Assembly: GCA_022749295.1 (NCBI GenBank)
Contig: CP062007.1
Span: 3,340,001-3,404,000 of the forward strand
DNA: 64,000 nt
Reading direction: 5' to 3'
From: Flavobacteriaceae bacterium GSB9
GTDB lineage: Bacteria > Bacteroidota > Bacteroidia > Flavobacteriales > Flavobacteriaceae
Every line of letters starts with the position of its first letter. Positions within the stretch are counted from its first letter, which is position 1. Below are positions 38,384 through 47,303 of this stretch, piece by piece. Both the position numbers and the translations under genes were made by a program. The notes under the pieces were generated by a model that did not search any database, was not told the origin of the DNA, and saw only the letters and a list, made by a program, of their open reading frames with translations.

Positions 38384-39079
38384 CTGTTTTTCCATAAACA
38401 TCCATATCCACCATTTATAAACAAAGATACTACAAGGCTCATTGTGGGCACTTTACCGCCACCACGATTTTCAACGGGCCAATTGCTCGAAAAGGATGTC
38501 GATTTTTGTTACGGTAGCTATTATAATTCGCTTTGGCTTTTTATAGATAAAATTCATAATCTGAATTTGCGCTACGATAATTCAGAAGAAGCTGTGAAGC
38601 AGCGAGAAGCATTTTTAATAAAACATAAAATTGGAGTATGTGATATTGTGGAAAGTGCCGAACGCGAAAAAATAGATGCCTCAGATTTAGGTATGGTAAA
38701 CATCGAACTACGCGATGTGGTGGGCTATTTAAAAGCATTTCCAAATATTAATACGTTATTGTTCACTGGCGGAAATAGTAAAAACGGTACCGAATATTTT
38801 TTTAGAAAACATTTAAAGGAATACGGATTAAAATTGAAATTAGTTTCAAACGAAGTGCCCCGAATCCACGAATTCGTTATTCCGGTAGAGCAGGATGTTG
38901 TTTTGCGTGGAGGCGAAATGGAACAACCCCGTAAAATAAAAACTGTTTCACTAACCTCGGGCTCTGGTGCAGCTAATATCTCTATTAGCCGATTGCCGTT
39001 GTACAAACAGCTAAAATCTAAAAACCCCGATTTCAACACCTTCGATTTTAGGGTGATGCAGTATCGGGAGTTTTTTTAA
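38384..39079 (+). CDS. Uracil-DNA glycosylase superfamily (MUG-like) protein
   Basis: The GTG at 38444 opens MGTLPPPRFSTG, but the frame upstream is open and encodes FFHKHPYPPFINKDTTRLI, which belongs to the family N-terminus as remembered. No ATG exists in this part; a CTG at 38384 is the best-placed start, giving 231 residues. UDG-fold motifs are GTLPPPRF, the aromatic CYGSYYNSLW and, near the C-terminus, TSGSGAANISI (active-site loop 2). Such enzymes remove uracil or mismatched bases from DNA. Single-gene transcript; start uncertain. Confidence 0.75.
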   Translation: MFFHKHPYPPFINKDTTRLIVGTLPPPRFSTGQLLEKDVDFCYGSYYNSLWLFIDKIHNLNLRYDNSEEAVKQREAFLIKHKIGVCDIVESAEREKIDASDLGMVNIELRDVVGYLKAFPNINTLLFTGGNSKNGTEYFFRKHLKEYGLKLKLVSNEVPRIHEFVIPVEQDVVLRGGEMEQPRKIKTVSLTSGSGAANISISRLPLYKQLKSKNPDFNTFDFRVMQYREFF

Positions 39080-39161
39080 GATGCTTTGTTAGGAGTTTGT
39101 TGCGAGAAAACCCGCATTAATGAATTATAGCCGTCGTTCTACATAGTTTATTTATTCAGGA

Positions 39162-39661
39162 TTAAAAAGGTGTCAATTGAGATTTTAATTTGTCATATTG
39201 CTCTTCAGTTATTACTCTTAATTCTAATAATTCTTTTGCTTCTATCAATTTAGAGATAGCTTGTTCTTTAGTTAATTTTCCGTTCGATTTTTTAATTTCT
39301 CCACTTCCAATGCTGTGTCATAGTCAATTAAAACAGGGAGAAGCCCATAACCTTTAAAATGTGCATATAATTTGTATCCGTTTTTTTTTTTTTTTTTTCG
39401 TTCCATAAGTTTTTAATTTATTCACAACAATTTTTTTGTCGACTAAAGTATTTGATACTCTTTGTCCACCTTGTGAAATATAAGTAAATCCTAAGTCAGA
39501 ATAGGGAATACCCATTGTCAAAGTATTTCCAACCTTTAAAGTATATCCAATTTTAGTGATATAAATTTTATATTCCGTTTTTTTGTCAATTTTCCGTATT
39601 CCGCTGTTTGGGAATAGCCTATTGAAAAACTAAAGAAAATGATTAAAATAAATATTATCAT
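39162..39661 (-). pseudogene. Frameshifted secreted SHOCT-like gene with an A18 run
   Basis: On the minus strand a signal-peptide start (MIIFILIIFFSFSIGYSQ, from 39661) is followed, after a frameshift near 39590, by TEYKIYITKIGYTLKVGN and GGQRVSNTLVDKKIVVNKLK. A run of 18 A (plus-strand T, 39381-39398) then shifts to the frame NGYKLYAHFKGYGLLPVLID. After another shift near 39315 the end reads KLTKEQAISKLIEAKELLEL RVITEEQYDKLKSQLTPF, a SHOCT-like helix pair. At least three frame changes make it a pseudogene unless the homopolymer lengths are wrong. Slippage at the A18 run is possible but cannot alone restore the gene. Confidence 0.7.
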
Positions 39662-39777
39662 TTTTTGGTCAAATTATGCTCAACTACAGGATATAACACT
39701 ATTAATATAATACATAATAAATATCGATAAAAATTCCTACACATTCAAATAAATCCTAATTACCCATAAAATAGCTG

Positions 39778-39785
39778 TACCTTTG
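39778..39785 (+). promoter_or_regulatory. Probable -7 element of the DEAD-box gene
   Basis: TACCTTTG fits the Bacteroidota -7 consensus TAnnTTTG. A clear -33 TTTG at the right spacing was not found. A start near 39792 would give a leader of about 75 nt containing CCCATTTGGG, able to form a small hairpin ahead of the ATG at 39866. Confidence 0.45.
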
Positions 39786-39865
39786 CGCCTTAATTAAGAG
39801 GACGGTAATATTAGGCATTTAAGCCACTTGCCAAAGCCCATTTGGGTTCCTTATAAATAGCATAT

Positions 39866-41140
39866 ATGACATTCAAATCATTGGGCTTATCTGAAGCCTT
39901 ATTAAAAGCGGTGGATCAAAAAGGTTACACCACCCCAAGTCCCATTCAGCAAAAAGCCATTCCGCCCGTTTTACAGGGTAAGGATGTATTGGCATCGGCA
40001 CAGACCGGTACTGGAAAAACAGCAGGTTTTACCTTGCCCTTGCTTCACGTTTTATCGGAAAACCCAAAAGATAAATACCGGCCTATCCGTGCCTTAATAT
40101 TAGCCCCAACCCGCGAATTGGCGGCACAGGTATATGCCAATGTTAAGGAATATAGTGCCTTTTTGAATTTGCGTAGTGCCGTTATTTTTGGTGGTGTAAA
40201 CCAAAAGCCACAGGTAGCACAAATACGAAAAGGCGTTGATATTTTAGTGGCTACCCCAGGACGTTTGCTTGATTTACAAAACCAAGGTTTATTGTCGCTA
40301 AAACGAATAGAAATTTTTGTATTGGATGAAGCTGATCGCATGCTCGATATGGGTTTTTTACGCGATATTGAACGGGTAATCGATATGATGCCCAACAAAA
40401 GGCAGAACTTAATGTTTTCGGCCACCTTTTCTAAAGAGATAAAAAAGTTGGCGCACGGTATTTTAAATCAGCCTGTACAGGTAGAAGCTACACCCGAAAA
40501 TACAGCGGTTGAGGCCATAAGCCAAAAAGTGTATCGGGTGGCTAAAGGTTTAAAAACGGGACTGATTATCAAATTGATTTCAGAAGGTAACTGGCAACAG
40601 GTTTTAGTATTTACACGCACCAAACATGGAGCGAATAGACTGTGCAAAAAAATGGTAAGCGCCGGTATCTCGGCAGCGGCCATTCATGGTAATAAAAGTC
40701 AGGGTGCGCGAACTAAAGCTTTATCCGGTTTTAAAAGCGGTAGTGTAAAAGCTTTGGTGGCTACCGATATTGCGGCGCGAGGATTGGATATTCCGTTGTT
40801 GCCACATGTGGTTAATTTTGAATTACCAAATATTTCTGAAGATTACATACACCGAATAGGCCGAACAGGTAGAGCAGGGGCGAACGGTCAAGCCATATCT
40901 TTAGTGAGTGCGGATGAAACAACCTATTTAAAAAGTATAGAAAAACTAATAGGTGAAAAAATAGAAGTTGAAATTGTTGAAGGGTTTGAACCCGACTCTA
41001 ATGCTTCCACCGAGCCTATAAAACCAGGACAAAATCGGGGTAGAAAAAACCAAAGAAACCCTAGAAATTCAAACCGAAGTTCGGGTAAAAATGTAAACTC
41101 GAGGCGACGTGGGCGTAGTAGCAATAAGCATAATAATTAA
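39866..41140 (+). CDS. DEAD-box RNA helicase (RhlE-like)
   Basis: 424 residues with all the DEAD-box motifs: Q motif ([11 protein letters not shown]), AQTGTGKT (Walker A, about 45-52), [27 protein letters not shown] (about 150-160), SATF, and [10 protein letters not shown] near residue 330. The C-terminal ~60 residues are a basic, Arg/Asn-rich tail ([16 protein letters not shown]), typical of RhlE-type helicases that unwind RNA in ribosome assembly or cold adaptation. The VF530-like gene follows after 6 bp. Confidence 0.95.
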   Translation: MTFKSLGLSEALLKAVDQKGYTTPSPIQQKAIPPVLQGKDVLASAQTGTGKTAGFTLPLLHVLSENPKDKYRPIRALILAPTRELAAQVYANVKEYSAFLNLRSAVIFGGVNQKPQVAQIRKGVDILVATPGRLLDLQNQGLLSLKRIEIFVLDEADRMLDMGFLRDIERVIDMMPNKRQNLMFSATFSKEIKKLAHGILNQPVQVEATPENTAVEAISQKVYRVAKGLKTGLIIKLISEGNWQQVLVFTRTKHGANRLCKKMVSAGISAAAIHGNKSQGARTKALSGFKSGSVKALVATDIAARGLDIPLLPHVVNFELPNISEDYIHRIGRTGRAGANGQAISLVSADETTYLKSIEKLIGEKIEVEIVEGFEPDSNASTEPIKPGQNRGRKNQRNPRNSNRSSGKNVNSRRRGRSSNKHNN

Positions 41141-41146
41141 AGCATT

Positions 41147-41371
41147 ATGGAGTCGCAACCTAATAATCCGTTACATGGTGTTAAACTAGAACAAATTATA
41201 AATGAACTGGTGGCCCATTATGGTTGGGAATATATGGGCTATACAATCAAAATAAAGTGCTTTACTAATAACCCTTCAGTGAAATCTAGCTTGATTTTTT
41301 TAAGACGAACACCGTGGGCTCGAACGAAGGTAGAAGCCATGTATTTGCAAATGCTAAAGAATAAGAAATAG
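41147..41371 (+). CDS. VF530-family (DUF2132) small protein
   Basis: 74 residues: [26 protein letters not shown] (in two parts), then [26 protein letters not shown]. This matches the VF530/DUF2132 family, small helical proteins reported to bind DNA; the [18 protein letters not shown]-like part is its hallmark. Immediately downstream of the DEAD-box helicase gene (6 bp) and followed by a strong terminator, so one operon. Confidence 0.9.
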   Translation: MESQPNNPLHGVKLEQIINELVAHYGWEYMGYTIKIKCFTNNPSVKSSLIFLRRTPWARTKVEAMYLQMLKNKK

Positions 41372-41373
41372 TA

Positions 41374-41418
41374 AAGCCTGAATTCAAAATATAAAAAAGT
41401 TGAATTCAGGCTTATTTT
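41374..41418. terminator. Bidirectional terminator between VF530-like and pectate lyase genes
   Basis: AAGCCTGAATTCA (41374-41386) pairs perfectly with TGAATTCAGGCTT (41401-41413), with T/A-rich flanks on both sides. It serves the two convergent genes. Confidence 0.85.
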
Positions 41419-41421
41419 TAA

Positions 41422-43305
41422 TTATTGCTTCATTATTTTTTTAACAATGGTGTTTTCAGCGTTGGACACTTTTACAAAATATAATCCAGCACCTAAATGG
41501 TGTAGGTTTAATACCGCTTCGCCAGATTTTACTTGATAATCTTTTATAACCAGTTCGCCTAGGCTATTGTATAACTGAATTACGGTATTGTTTTTAATAC
41601 CACCCTTAAGGGACAGGATAAGTGTGTTTTTTGTTGGGTTTGGGTACAATTGTATCAAAGATTCTAAATCGGATTTTGAAACGGACAGTACTTCACCCGA
41701 GCAAACATCAATTCTATCGAGGTTTGCTGCACCAGAACTACCAAGTGCTATAAAGCGGAGGGTATTGCTGCCTTGATTTAAGTTTAAAGTAAAATAAACG
41801 TTATCCCAAGTCGTCCAACTCCCTGTATTTGGAAAACTCAAATTGCTTATTTGTTCTGTACTGTTAACACTAACACTCATAGGGCGGTCTGTGCTGCCAT
41901 TGGCATATCGGAATCTTACATTATAAGTGCCAGCTGCGGTTACGTTAACAGTGCCTTCCCACCATTCGCCGGCGTTATTATCAGTATTTACAAAACCAGT
42001 ACCGGTAAAGCCTTCGTTGTTGGAATCCACACTACCAGAACTCATAATTCCATCTTCAGCTTGGTATGCTTCCCAACTGCAGTCTTCATCGCATGGAGTA
42101 TTCCCAGTGTTTCCTCCAGAACAAATACCACAGCCGTCAATGGTCGCAGTTCCATCTTCATCACCGTTACAATCCAGTTGGCAGGGTTCAAGTCCTGTAT
42201 TACCGCCTACACAAGTATCGCAATCGTCAATATAAGCAGACCCTAAATAATCACCGTTACAGTCGTCCCCCAATTTACCAACACCTGCATACTGCGGGAC
42301 AATGGTCTTAACATCGGTTGTGTTAGTTGTTAAAGCAGAAGCATAATCATAAGGGATATCGGCAACGCAATCCTCTGGAAATGGACGTGAAGCCTGACTT
42401 ACAATAATATTGTCGATGCGTTCAGTTTTACCAGGTGAATCAGATGGCGTGTAAATGGAATAATGAAGCGGCTCATAGTAGTTTTTTTCTACACGAACAC
42501 AGGTGTTGGCTCTTATTTCGGTGGCGTCTTCAGCTTCATTTATATAATTATTAAAAAAGTGCCCAGTTGATCCGCGGTACATTGGGACTCTTAGTTTCAC
42601 TTTATCGTAATGATTATGATGCATGGTAACTTTTCTATCTGTCCACAGGTCACTATCACTGGAACCAACCAAACCACCTTTATGATGGTCGTGTAAGTAA
42701 CACCAAGAAATGGTTATAAAGCCCGAGTTGTTTTTTATGTCAATCAAACCATCATATAAATCCTTATTGGTTTGCACATCGGGGTCTTCAGAAAAAATCT
42801 CACAGTGGTCAATCCATATATTGGTAGAATTGCCGTTTATTGAAATGCAATCACCACCATTCACTAATATTTGAGGTAGGCCATTGTCTCCAGTCGATGA
42901 ATAAACACCAGCTTTGTCTGTTCTGGTCGTAACTCCAGTTAATGAAATCTTTAAGTTTTGGATAATCACATTACTATTGTTTTTTACTTCAAGCCCAATA
43001 CCGTACAAAAAAGCATCGCTGCCAACTCCAATAATCGATTTGTTTGAGGCAATGCTTATTCTGCCACCTTCAGGGCCATTTTCTATGGTGCCGTTAACCA
43101 TAATGACGTATGGTGTAGCACTTTCGGCATAACTTTTCAGTTCCGTAAATGTGTTTGCAGTAACGGTAGAGCCTGCTTGGCCACCTGTTGTTCCTCCGTT
43201 TTCCGTAGCGAATCCAACCAAGTCAAAATTAGGCTGGGCCAATAAATTGTACGTTGCAAACGTAAAAATTAGAGAAGTAACAATTAAAAGTAAAGGTTTT
43301 TTCAT
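41422..43305 (-). CDS. T9SS-secreted pectate lyase (PL1-like) with carbohydrate-binding module
   Basis: 627 residues. Signal peptide MKKPLLLIVTSLIFTFATYN. Right-handed beta-helix catalytic part (about 25-340) with PL1 features: SNKSIIGVG, NVIIQNLKI, WIDHCEIFSEDPD, LDIKN-like LIDIKNNSGFITISWCYLHD HHKG, and KLRVPMYRGSTGHFFNNYI. A Cys/Asp-rich linker repeated twice follows (DDCDTCVGGNTG, DGCGICSGGNTG; about 345-405), then a CBM6/35-like module (EAYQAEDGIMSSG ... NLDRIDV, about 410-536), then a T9SS sorting domain (LIQLYPNPTKNTLILSL to the end). It cleaves pectic polysaccharide outside the cell. No susCD pair or other carbohydrate enzymes are adjacent. Confidence 0.92.
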   Translation of the reverse strand: MKKPLLLIVTSLIFTFATYNLLAQPNFDLVGFATENGGTTGGQAGSTVTANTFTELKSYAESATPYVIMVNGTIENGPEGGRISIASNKSIIGVGSDAFLYGIGLEVKNNSNVIIQNLKISLTGVTTRTDKAGVYSSTGDNGLPQILVNGGDCISINGNSTNIWIDHCEIFSEDPDVQTNKDLYDGLIDIKNNSGFITISWCYLHDHHKGGLVGSSDSDLWTDRKVTMHHNHYDKVKLRVPMYRGSTGHFFNNYINEAEDATEIRANTCVRVEKNYYEPLHYSIYTPSDSPGKTERIDNIIVSQASRPFPEDCVADIPYDYASALTTNTTDVKTIVPQYAGVGKLGDDCNGDYLGSAYIDDCDTCVGGNTGLEPCQLDCNGDEDGTATIDGCGICSGGNTGNTPCDEDCSWEAYQAEDGIMSSGSVDSNNEGFTGTGFVNTDNNAGEWWEGTVNVTAAGTYNVRFRYANGSTDRPMSVSVNSTEQISNLSFPNTGSWTTWDNVYFTLNLNQGSNTLRFIALGSSGAANLDRIDVCSGEVLSVSKSDLESLIQLYPNPTKNTLILSLKGGIKNNTVIQLYNSLGELVIKDYQVKSGEAVLNLHHLGAGLYFVKVSNAENTIVKKIMKQ

Positions 43306-43381
43306 AGTGAAAATATCAGTATTGTTGATGTTTAGTTTAGTGAGTTAAATGTAAGAATAATTTTGCTATTATAGCAAGCTT

Positions 43382-43831
43382 TTATAATTGTCTAAGACCT
43401 TCGTAAATAACAATGCTAACAGCGTTTGCCAAATTTAGACTTCGTACGTGGGGGCTGTGTAACGGAATTTTAAAAAGTTGACTTTGGTGTTTTTCAATCA
43501 AAGGTTTGGGCAGACCTACTGATTCTTTTCCGAAGATTAAAAACATATCGTCTTTAAACGAAATATCCCAATGGTTTTTTGTGCCATGGCTGGAGAGAAA
43601 AGCCATAGGTTTATCATGATGGGTTTCAAAAAAAACGTCAATATTGTTGTAATAGGTTATGTTTAAATGTTGCCAATAATCCAAGCCAGCACGTTTTAAT
43701 CGCGTATCGTTAATTTCGAATCCAAATGGCTTAACCAAGTGCAAGGTAGAACCAGAAGCCAATGCTAAGCGACCAATATTTCCGGTGTTATTTGGTATTT
43801 CGGGTTCAATTAAAACAATATTCAGAGGCAT
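43382..43831 (-). CDS. trmL: tRNA (cytidine/uridine-34 2'-O)-methyltransferase
   Basis: 149 residues of the SPOUT family: IVLIEPEIPNNTGNIGRLAL (4-23), LVKPFGFEI (about 33-41), LIFGKESVGLP (about 97-107) and PHVRSLNLANAVSIVIYEGL (about 127-146). TrmL (YibK) methylates the wobble ribose of tRNA-Leu isoacceptors with S-adenosylmethionine. Single gene; the small upstream ORF on the same strand has its own terminator. Confidence 0.93.
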   Translation of the reverse strand: MPLNIVLIEPEIPNNTGNIGRLALASGSTLHLVKPFGFEINDTRLKRAGLDYWQHLNITYYNNIDVFFETHHDKPMAFLSSHGTKNHWDISFKDDMFLIFGKESVGLPKPLIEKHQSQLFKIPLHSPHVRSLNLANAVSIVIYEGLRQL

Positions 43832-43862
43832 CTGGGTGGTTTTTGTGGGATAAATATAAAAA

Positions 43863-43898
43863 AATAACCTATTCTAAAAGTAGAATAGGTTATTCTGT
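43863..43898 (-). terminator. Terminator after the 47-residue ORF
   Basis: AATAACCTATTCTA (from 43863) pairs with TAGAATAGGTTATT; on the minus strand it is followed by TTTTTTTA. It lies between the small ORF ending at 43922 and trmL. Confidence 0.8.
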
Positions 43899-43921
43899 TT
43901 TTTTTAAACAGCATAATTAAA

Positions 43922-44065
43922 TTAACTTTTGTTTTGCTGCTTTTTTATGGTTTTCTCATCAATATCAAACTGGTTTCTATCTTGGTCGATATCGCCACTA
44001 GGGTTTAATGGATTTTTTTGTTCTTTAGTGCGTTCAAATTTCTTTTTATCTTCAATAATTCCCAT
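43922..44065 (-). CDS. Small conserved-looking hydrophilic protein
   Basis: A 47-residue ORF: MGIIEDKKKFERTKEQKNPL then NPSGDIDQDRNQFDIDEKTI KKQQNKS. It is highly charged, has no membrane segment, starts with ATG and has a strong terminator 24 bp behind its stop, which argues for a real gene. No family recognised with confidence. Confidence 0.55.
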   Translation of the reverse strand: MGIIEDKKKFERTKEQKNPLNPSGDIDQDRNQFDIDEKTIKKQQNKS

Positions 44066-44164
44066 TGTGTTTCTATTTTTTGGTTTATCTTAAGATAAAA
44101 AAAATGAATCAAAATTTTATTAAAACTATCTTAAAACCTAGGGTTTTCCTGTTAAAACCAAGTG

Positions 44165-44380
44165 TTACTTTTTTTGTAGTTTTAAGGCTAAAGCTACAAG
44201 AAGCAATACAAATGGAAAACCGTGAAGCACAACATCGAACCAGTCTATAAATGCCATGCCCTTGGCGCCGCCAGCAATCCATTTTAGTTTTCCCCAAATA
44301 TGAGGTTCAGGAAAAAAAGGTGCTAAGCCCAAAGTTAGGCATAGTAAAACGATAAGCTTGAAGTTTTTAGTTAGTTTCAA
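44165..44380 (-). CDS. Small two-helix membrane protein
   Basis: 71 residues with two hydrophobic helices (about 7-23 and 50-67) around a polar loop (PEPHIWGKLKWIAGGAKGMA, FIDWFDVV). Short proteins with the PEPHIWGK motif recur in flavobacteria as remembered; function unknown. It lies 65 bp upstream of trpA's end on the same strand, i.e. at the distal end of the trp operon, so read-through from trp is possible. Confidence 0.65.
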   Translation of the reverse strand: MKLTKNFKLIVLLCLTLGLAPFFPEPHIWGKLKWIAGGAKGMAFIDWFDVVLHGFPFVLLLVALALKLQKK

Positions 44381-44445
44381 TGGCAGTTTTATAAACGGTT
44401 TGATTTAATATGTTCACTTTTGTTGAAATATTGGGGTACATAAAA

Positions 44446-45207
44446 TCATCTAATAGATTTTACAAACTTAGCAATATTTTCAACGGAATTATTCGTGATA
44501 AACTTTATAAATGCACTACCAATAATGGCCCCTTTTGCATATGCTGTAGCTTGCGTAAAGGTTTCGTTGTTATTAATGCCAAACCCTACAATTTGAGGGT
44601 TTTTTAAGTTCATATTCGAGATACGCTGAAAATAGTGTTTCTGGATGTCGCCAAAACCAGATTGCGATCCCGTAACACTAGCACTGCTAACCATATAGAT
44701 GAATCCGTTGGAAACAGAATCGATGTAGCGTATGCGTTCATCTGAAGTTTGTGGTGTAATCAAAAACACATTGATGAGTCCGTATTTTTCGAAAACGGCT
44801 TGGTACTGCTCATGATAAACATCAACTGGTAAGTCTGGGATAATAAGCCCATCAACACCTATATCCTGACATTTTTTACAGAAGTTTTCAACGCCATATT
44901 GCAACATCGGGTTGAAATAGCCCATAATGATTAAAGGAATTTCAACTGTTTTTCTGATGTCCTTTAGCTGGTTGAACAGTGTTTCGGTGGTCATGCCGTT
45001 TTTCAGTGCTGCTGTAGAACTTTCTTGGATGGTTGGGCCATCGGCCAACGGGTCGCTAAACGGTAAACCGATTTCAATCATATCGACACCATTTTTTTCC
45101 AAATTTTCAATAATGGAAACCGTATCGTTGAGGTTGGGGTAGCCCGCTGTGAAATATATAGAAAGTAACTTTTTGTTTGCTTCTAGTTTTTGATTTATTC
45201 TGTTCAT
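44446..45207 (-). CDS. trpA: Tryptophan synthase alpha subunit
   Basis: The ATG at 45207 (MNRINQKLEANKK) is preferred: the further ATG at 45219 lies within an arm of a dispersed repeat. 253 residues, TIM-barrel. Motifs: LSIYFTAGYPN, DMIEIGLPFSDPLADGPTIQ (with the catalytic Glu and Asp region), DGLIIPDLPVDVY, and GFGINNNE. It cleaves indole-3-glycerol phosphate to indole, passed to TrpB. Last gene of the trp operon. Confidence 0.97.
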   Translation of the reverse strand: MNRINQKLEANKKLLSIYFTAGYPNLNDTVSIIENLEKNGVDMIEIGLPFSDPLADGPTIQESSTAALKNGMTTETLFNQLKDIRKTVEIPLIIMGYFNPMLQYGVENFCKKCQDIGVDGLIIPDLPVDVYHEQYQAVFEKYGLINVFLITPQTSDERIRYIDSVSNGFIYMVSSASVTGSQSGFGDIQKHYFQRISNMNLKNPQIVGFGINNNETFTQATAYAKGAIIGSAFIKFITNNSVENIAKFVKSIR

Positions 45208-45213
45208 TTCATC

Positions 45214-45289
45214 TGTCATTCCTGCGAAGGCAGGAATCTATTTTTAAATTTGTAAAGTTCATGGATTCCGTATCATGTACGGAATGACA
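45214..45289. repeat. Dispersed palindromic repeat, trpB-trpA spacer
   Basis: Terminal inverted repeat TGTCATTCC (45214-45222) and GGAATGACA (45281-45289). Internal hairpins CCTGCGAAGGCAGG and CCGTATCATGTACGG. Same family as the element at 46527-46605. It has no ORF; MITE- or REP-like. Confidence 0.85.
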
Positions 45290-45334
45290 ATTTTTATTTC
45301 TTATGATGCCCAAATAAGTTCAGCATGACGCTGG

Positions 45335-46519
45335 TTATATATTAAAATATTCAATATAATTATTCAAATCTTTATCGCCACGCCCAGACAAACTTACAAC
45401 GACCACGTCTTCGGGGTTGAAGGTTTTCTGTTCGAAAATAGCCAAAGCGTGCGAACTTTCAATAGCAGGAATAATGCCTTCCAATTTACAAAGTTCTAGG
45501 CCAGCGTTCATGGCTTCATCATCGGTAATGGACATAAATTCTGCACGTCCCGTTTTAGCCAAATGGGCATGCATGGGGCCAACTCCAGGGTAATCTAACC
45601 CCGCTGAAATGGAGTAGGGCTCGGTAATTTGCCCGTCGTTGGTTTGCATTAACAGCGTTTTACAGCCATGGATGATGCCTTCTTTTCCTAAAACCGACGT
45701 GGCGGCACTTTCTCCAGAATCTACACCGTGCCCGGCGGCTTCCACAGCGATGATGTTCACATCTTCTTCGTGTAAATAATGATAGTATGTTCCTGCGGCA
45801 TTACTTCCGCCTCCAATACACGCTACAACATAATCGGGATTTTCACGTCCTTCGTGCTCTTTTAATTGCCATTTTATTTCTTCGGAAATCACTGACTGAA
45901 ACCGAGTCACCATATCGGGGTAAGGGTGTGGGCCAATGGCTGAACCAATAATATAATGGGTGTTTACGGGATTGTTTATCCAATCTCGAATGGCTTCGTT
46001 GGTAGCATCTTTTAATGTGCGACTTCCCGATTTGGCAGGCATTACCTTAGCGCCAAGCATTTTCATTCTGGCTACGTTAGGGGCTTGTCGGTCAATGTCT
46101 ATTTCGCCCATGTACACAATACACTCCAATCCCATTAAAGCACAAACGGTAGCCGTGGCCACACCGTGCTGTCCGGCACCAGTTTCGGCAATAATTCGGG
46201 TTTTGCCCAAACGTTTGGCCATTAATATTTGCCCAATAGTGTTATTTATTTTGTGGGCGCCCGTATGGTTTAAGTCCTCGCGCTTCAAATAAATTTTAGT
46301 ATTGTACTTTTTAGAAAGGCGCTTTGCAAAATACAATGGGGAAGGCCGACCAACATAATCTTTTAAAAGCTGATTAAATTCTGCTTTAAAAGATGGTTCA
46401 GCCATAACCTCTAAATATTTTTGGCGCAGTTCCTCTACATTGGGGTAGAGCATTTCGGGGATGAAAGCCCCCCCAAACTCGCCATAATAGCCTTTTTCGT
46501 TTACGTTGTAATTTTTCAT
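45335..46519 (-). CDS. trpB: Tryptophan synthase beta subunit
   Basis: 394 residues, standard length. PLP-binding Lys in HTGAHKINN (about 85-93), the phosphate loop [11 protein letters not shown] (about 233-243) and [18 protein letters not shown] (about 110-127). It joins indole with serine to make tryptophan on PLP. Operon position between trpF and trpA; both its flanking spacers contain dispersed palindromes. Confidence 0.98.
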   Translation of the reverse strand: MKNYNVNEKGYYGEFGGAFIPEMLYPNVEELRQKYLEVMAEPSFKAEFNQLLKDYVGRPSPLYFAKRLSKKYNTKIYLKREDLNHTGAHKINNTIGQILMAKRLGKTRIIAETGAGQHGVATATVCALMGLECIVYMGEIDIDRQAPNVARMKMLGAKVMPAKSGSRTLKDATNEAIRDWINNPVNTHYIIGSAIGPHPYPDMVTRFQSVISEEIKWQLKEHEGRENPDYVVACIGGGSNAAGTYYHYLHEEDVNIIAVEAAGHGVDSGESAATSVLGKEGIIHGCKTLLMQTNDGQITEPYSISAGLDYPGVGPMHAHLAKTGRAEFMSITDDEAMNAGLELCKLEGIIPAIESSHALAIFEQKTFNPEDVVVVSLSGRGDKDLNNYIEYFNI

Positions 46520-46526
46520 TTTATTT

Positions 46527-46605
46527 TGTCACTCCCGTGGAGACGGGGATCTTTTTATTTTTAGTTCCGGTTTATAATGGATTCCGCATTAAGTGCGGAA
46601 TGATA
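46527..46605. repeat. Dispersed palindromic repeat, trpF-trpB spacer
   Basis: Left arm TGTCACTCC with hairpin CCCGTGGAGACGGGG, right arm with hairpin CCGCATTAAGTGCGG and GGAATGATA. Same architecture and size as the element at 45214-45289. Its right arm extends over the last codons and stop of trpF (46589-46605). Confidence 0.8.
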
Positions 46606-47224
46606 AACTAGCTTTAAATTCTTTTAATAATTCAATATGCTTTAATCCAGGCTTAATTTCAAATTTACTGTTAACGTCTAAGGCATAACAATATTTTGAA
46701 GCATCACTTTGGTTAAATGTTTTTATTTTATCCACTTCCTCAATACCAATGCCGCCACTTAAAAAGAACGGTTTCGTTGATGGATAGTTGTTCAAGACCT
46801 TCCAATTAAAGGTATAGCCATTGCCGCCCGGTAGTTTTCCTTTGGTATCGAAAAGGAAGTAATCAACAACTTTTTCGTAAGGTTTTAGCACCTCAAAATT
46901 AAATTCATCTTTTATTGAAAACACTTTGATGATTTCAAGGTTGCTGTAAGCATGACGCAGAGCGTTACAATACTCTGGCGATTCCTTGCCATGCAACTGA
47001 ACAGCTTGTAAATCGAGCTGATTTATTTTCTCCTCAACAAACTCTAAAGAGGCATCAACAAAAACGCCAACTTTTTTAATCGATTTTGGCAATTTAGGAA
47101 CGGTATCACCCTCAAAATACCTTGCGGATTTTTCGTAAAATATAAACCCAAGATAATCGGGCTGCAAAGTTGCAACTTGCTCAATATTGTCTTGGTATTT
47201 CATGCCGCAGATTTTCAGTTTCAT
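46589..47224 (-). CDS. trpF: Phosphoribosylanthranilate isomerase
   Basis: About 211 residues from the ATG at 47224 (MKLKICGMKYQDN); another ATG at 47242 adds six. TIM-barrel with KICGMK (catalytic Cys), FVDASLEFVEEKI, VQLHGKESPEYC and FLSGGIGIEEVD. It performs the Amadori rearrangement of phosphoribosylanthranilate. The C-terminus ...ASLSFRT is encoded by the right arm of a dispersed repeat, which also supplies the stop. Confidence 0.95.
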   Translation of the reverse strand: MKLKICGMKYQDNIEQVATLQPDYLGFIFYEKSARYFEGDTVPKLPKSIKKVGVFVDASLEFVEEKINQLDLQAVQLHGKESPEYCNALRHAYSNLEIIKVFSIKDEFNFEVLKPYEKVVDYFLFDTKGKLPGGNGYTFNWKVLNNYPSTKPFFLSGGIGIEEVDKIKTFNQSDASKYCYALDVNSKFEIKPGLKHIELLKEFKASLSFRT

Positions 47225-47244
47225 TTTATTGTTTGTTTTCATAG

Positions 47245-47303
47245 GGAACGTCGTGAAGCAATCTGTTGAAAAGATTACGTTGTCGTTCCTCCTTGCAATA
47301 ACG
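47245..47303. repeat. Dispersed repeat, trpC-trpF spacer
   Basis: GGAACGTCGTGAAGCAATCT (47245-47264) faces AGATTACGTTGTCGTTCC (47272-47289) as an imperfect inverted repeat, followed by TCCTTGCAATAACG. It resembles the widespread GTCATTGCGAGGAGGAACGA-type bacterial repeats. It ends one base before the trpC stop codon. Confidence 0.75.

Noticed and set aside
45208-45219. Upstream ATG as the trpA start
   Set aside because: The added residues MTDE come from the arm of a dispersed repeat; the ATG at 45207 matches the family start better.
45214-46605. trp spacer elements considered as insertion sequences
   Set aside because: They are under 80 bp with no transposase ORF. At most they are non-autonomous elements or REP-like palindromes.
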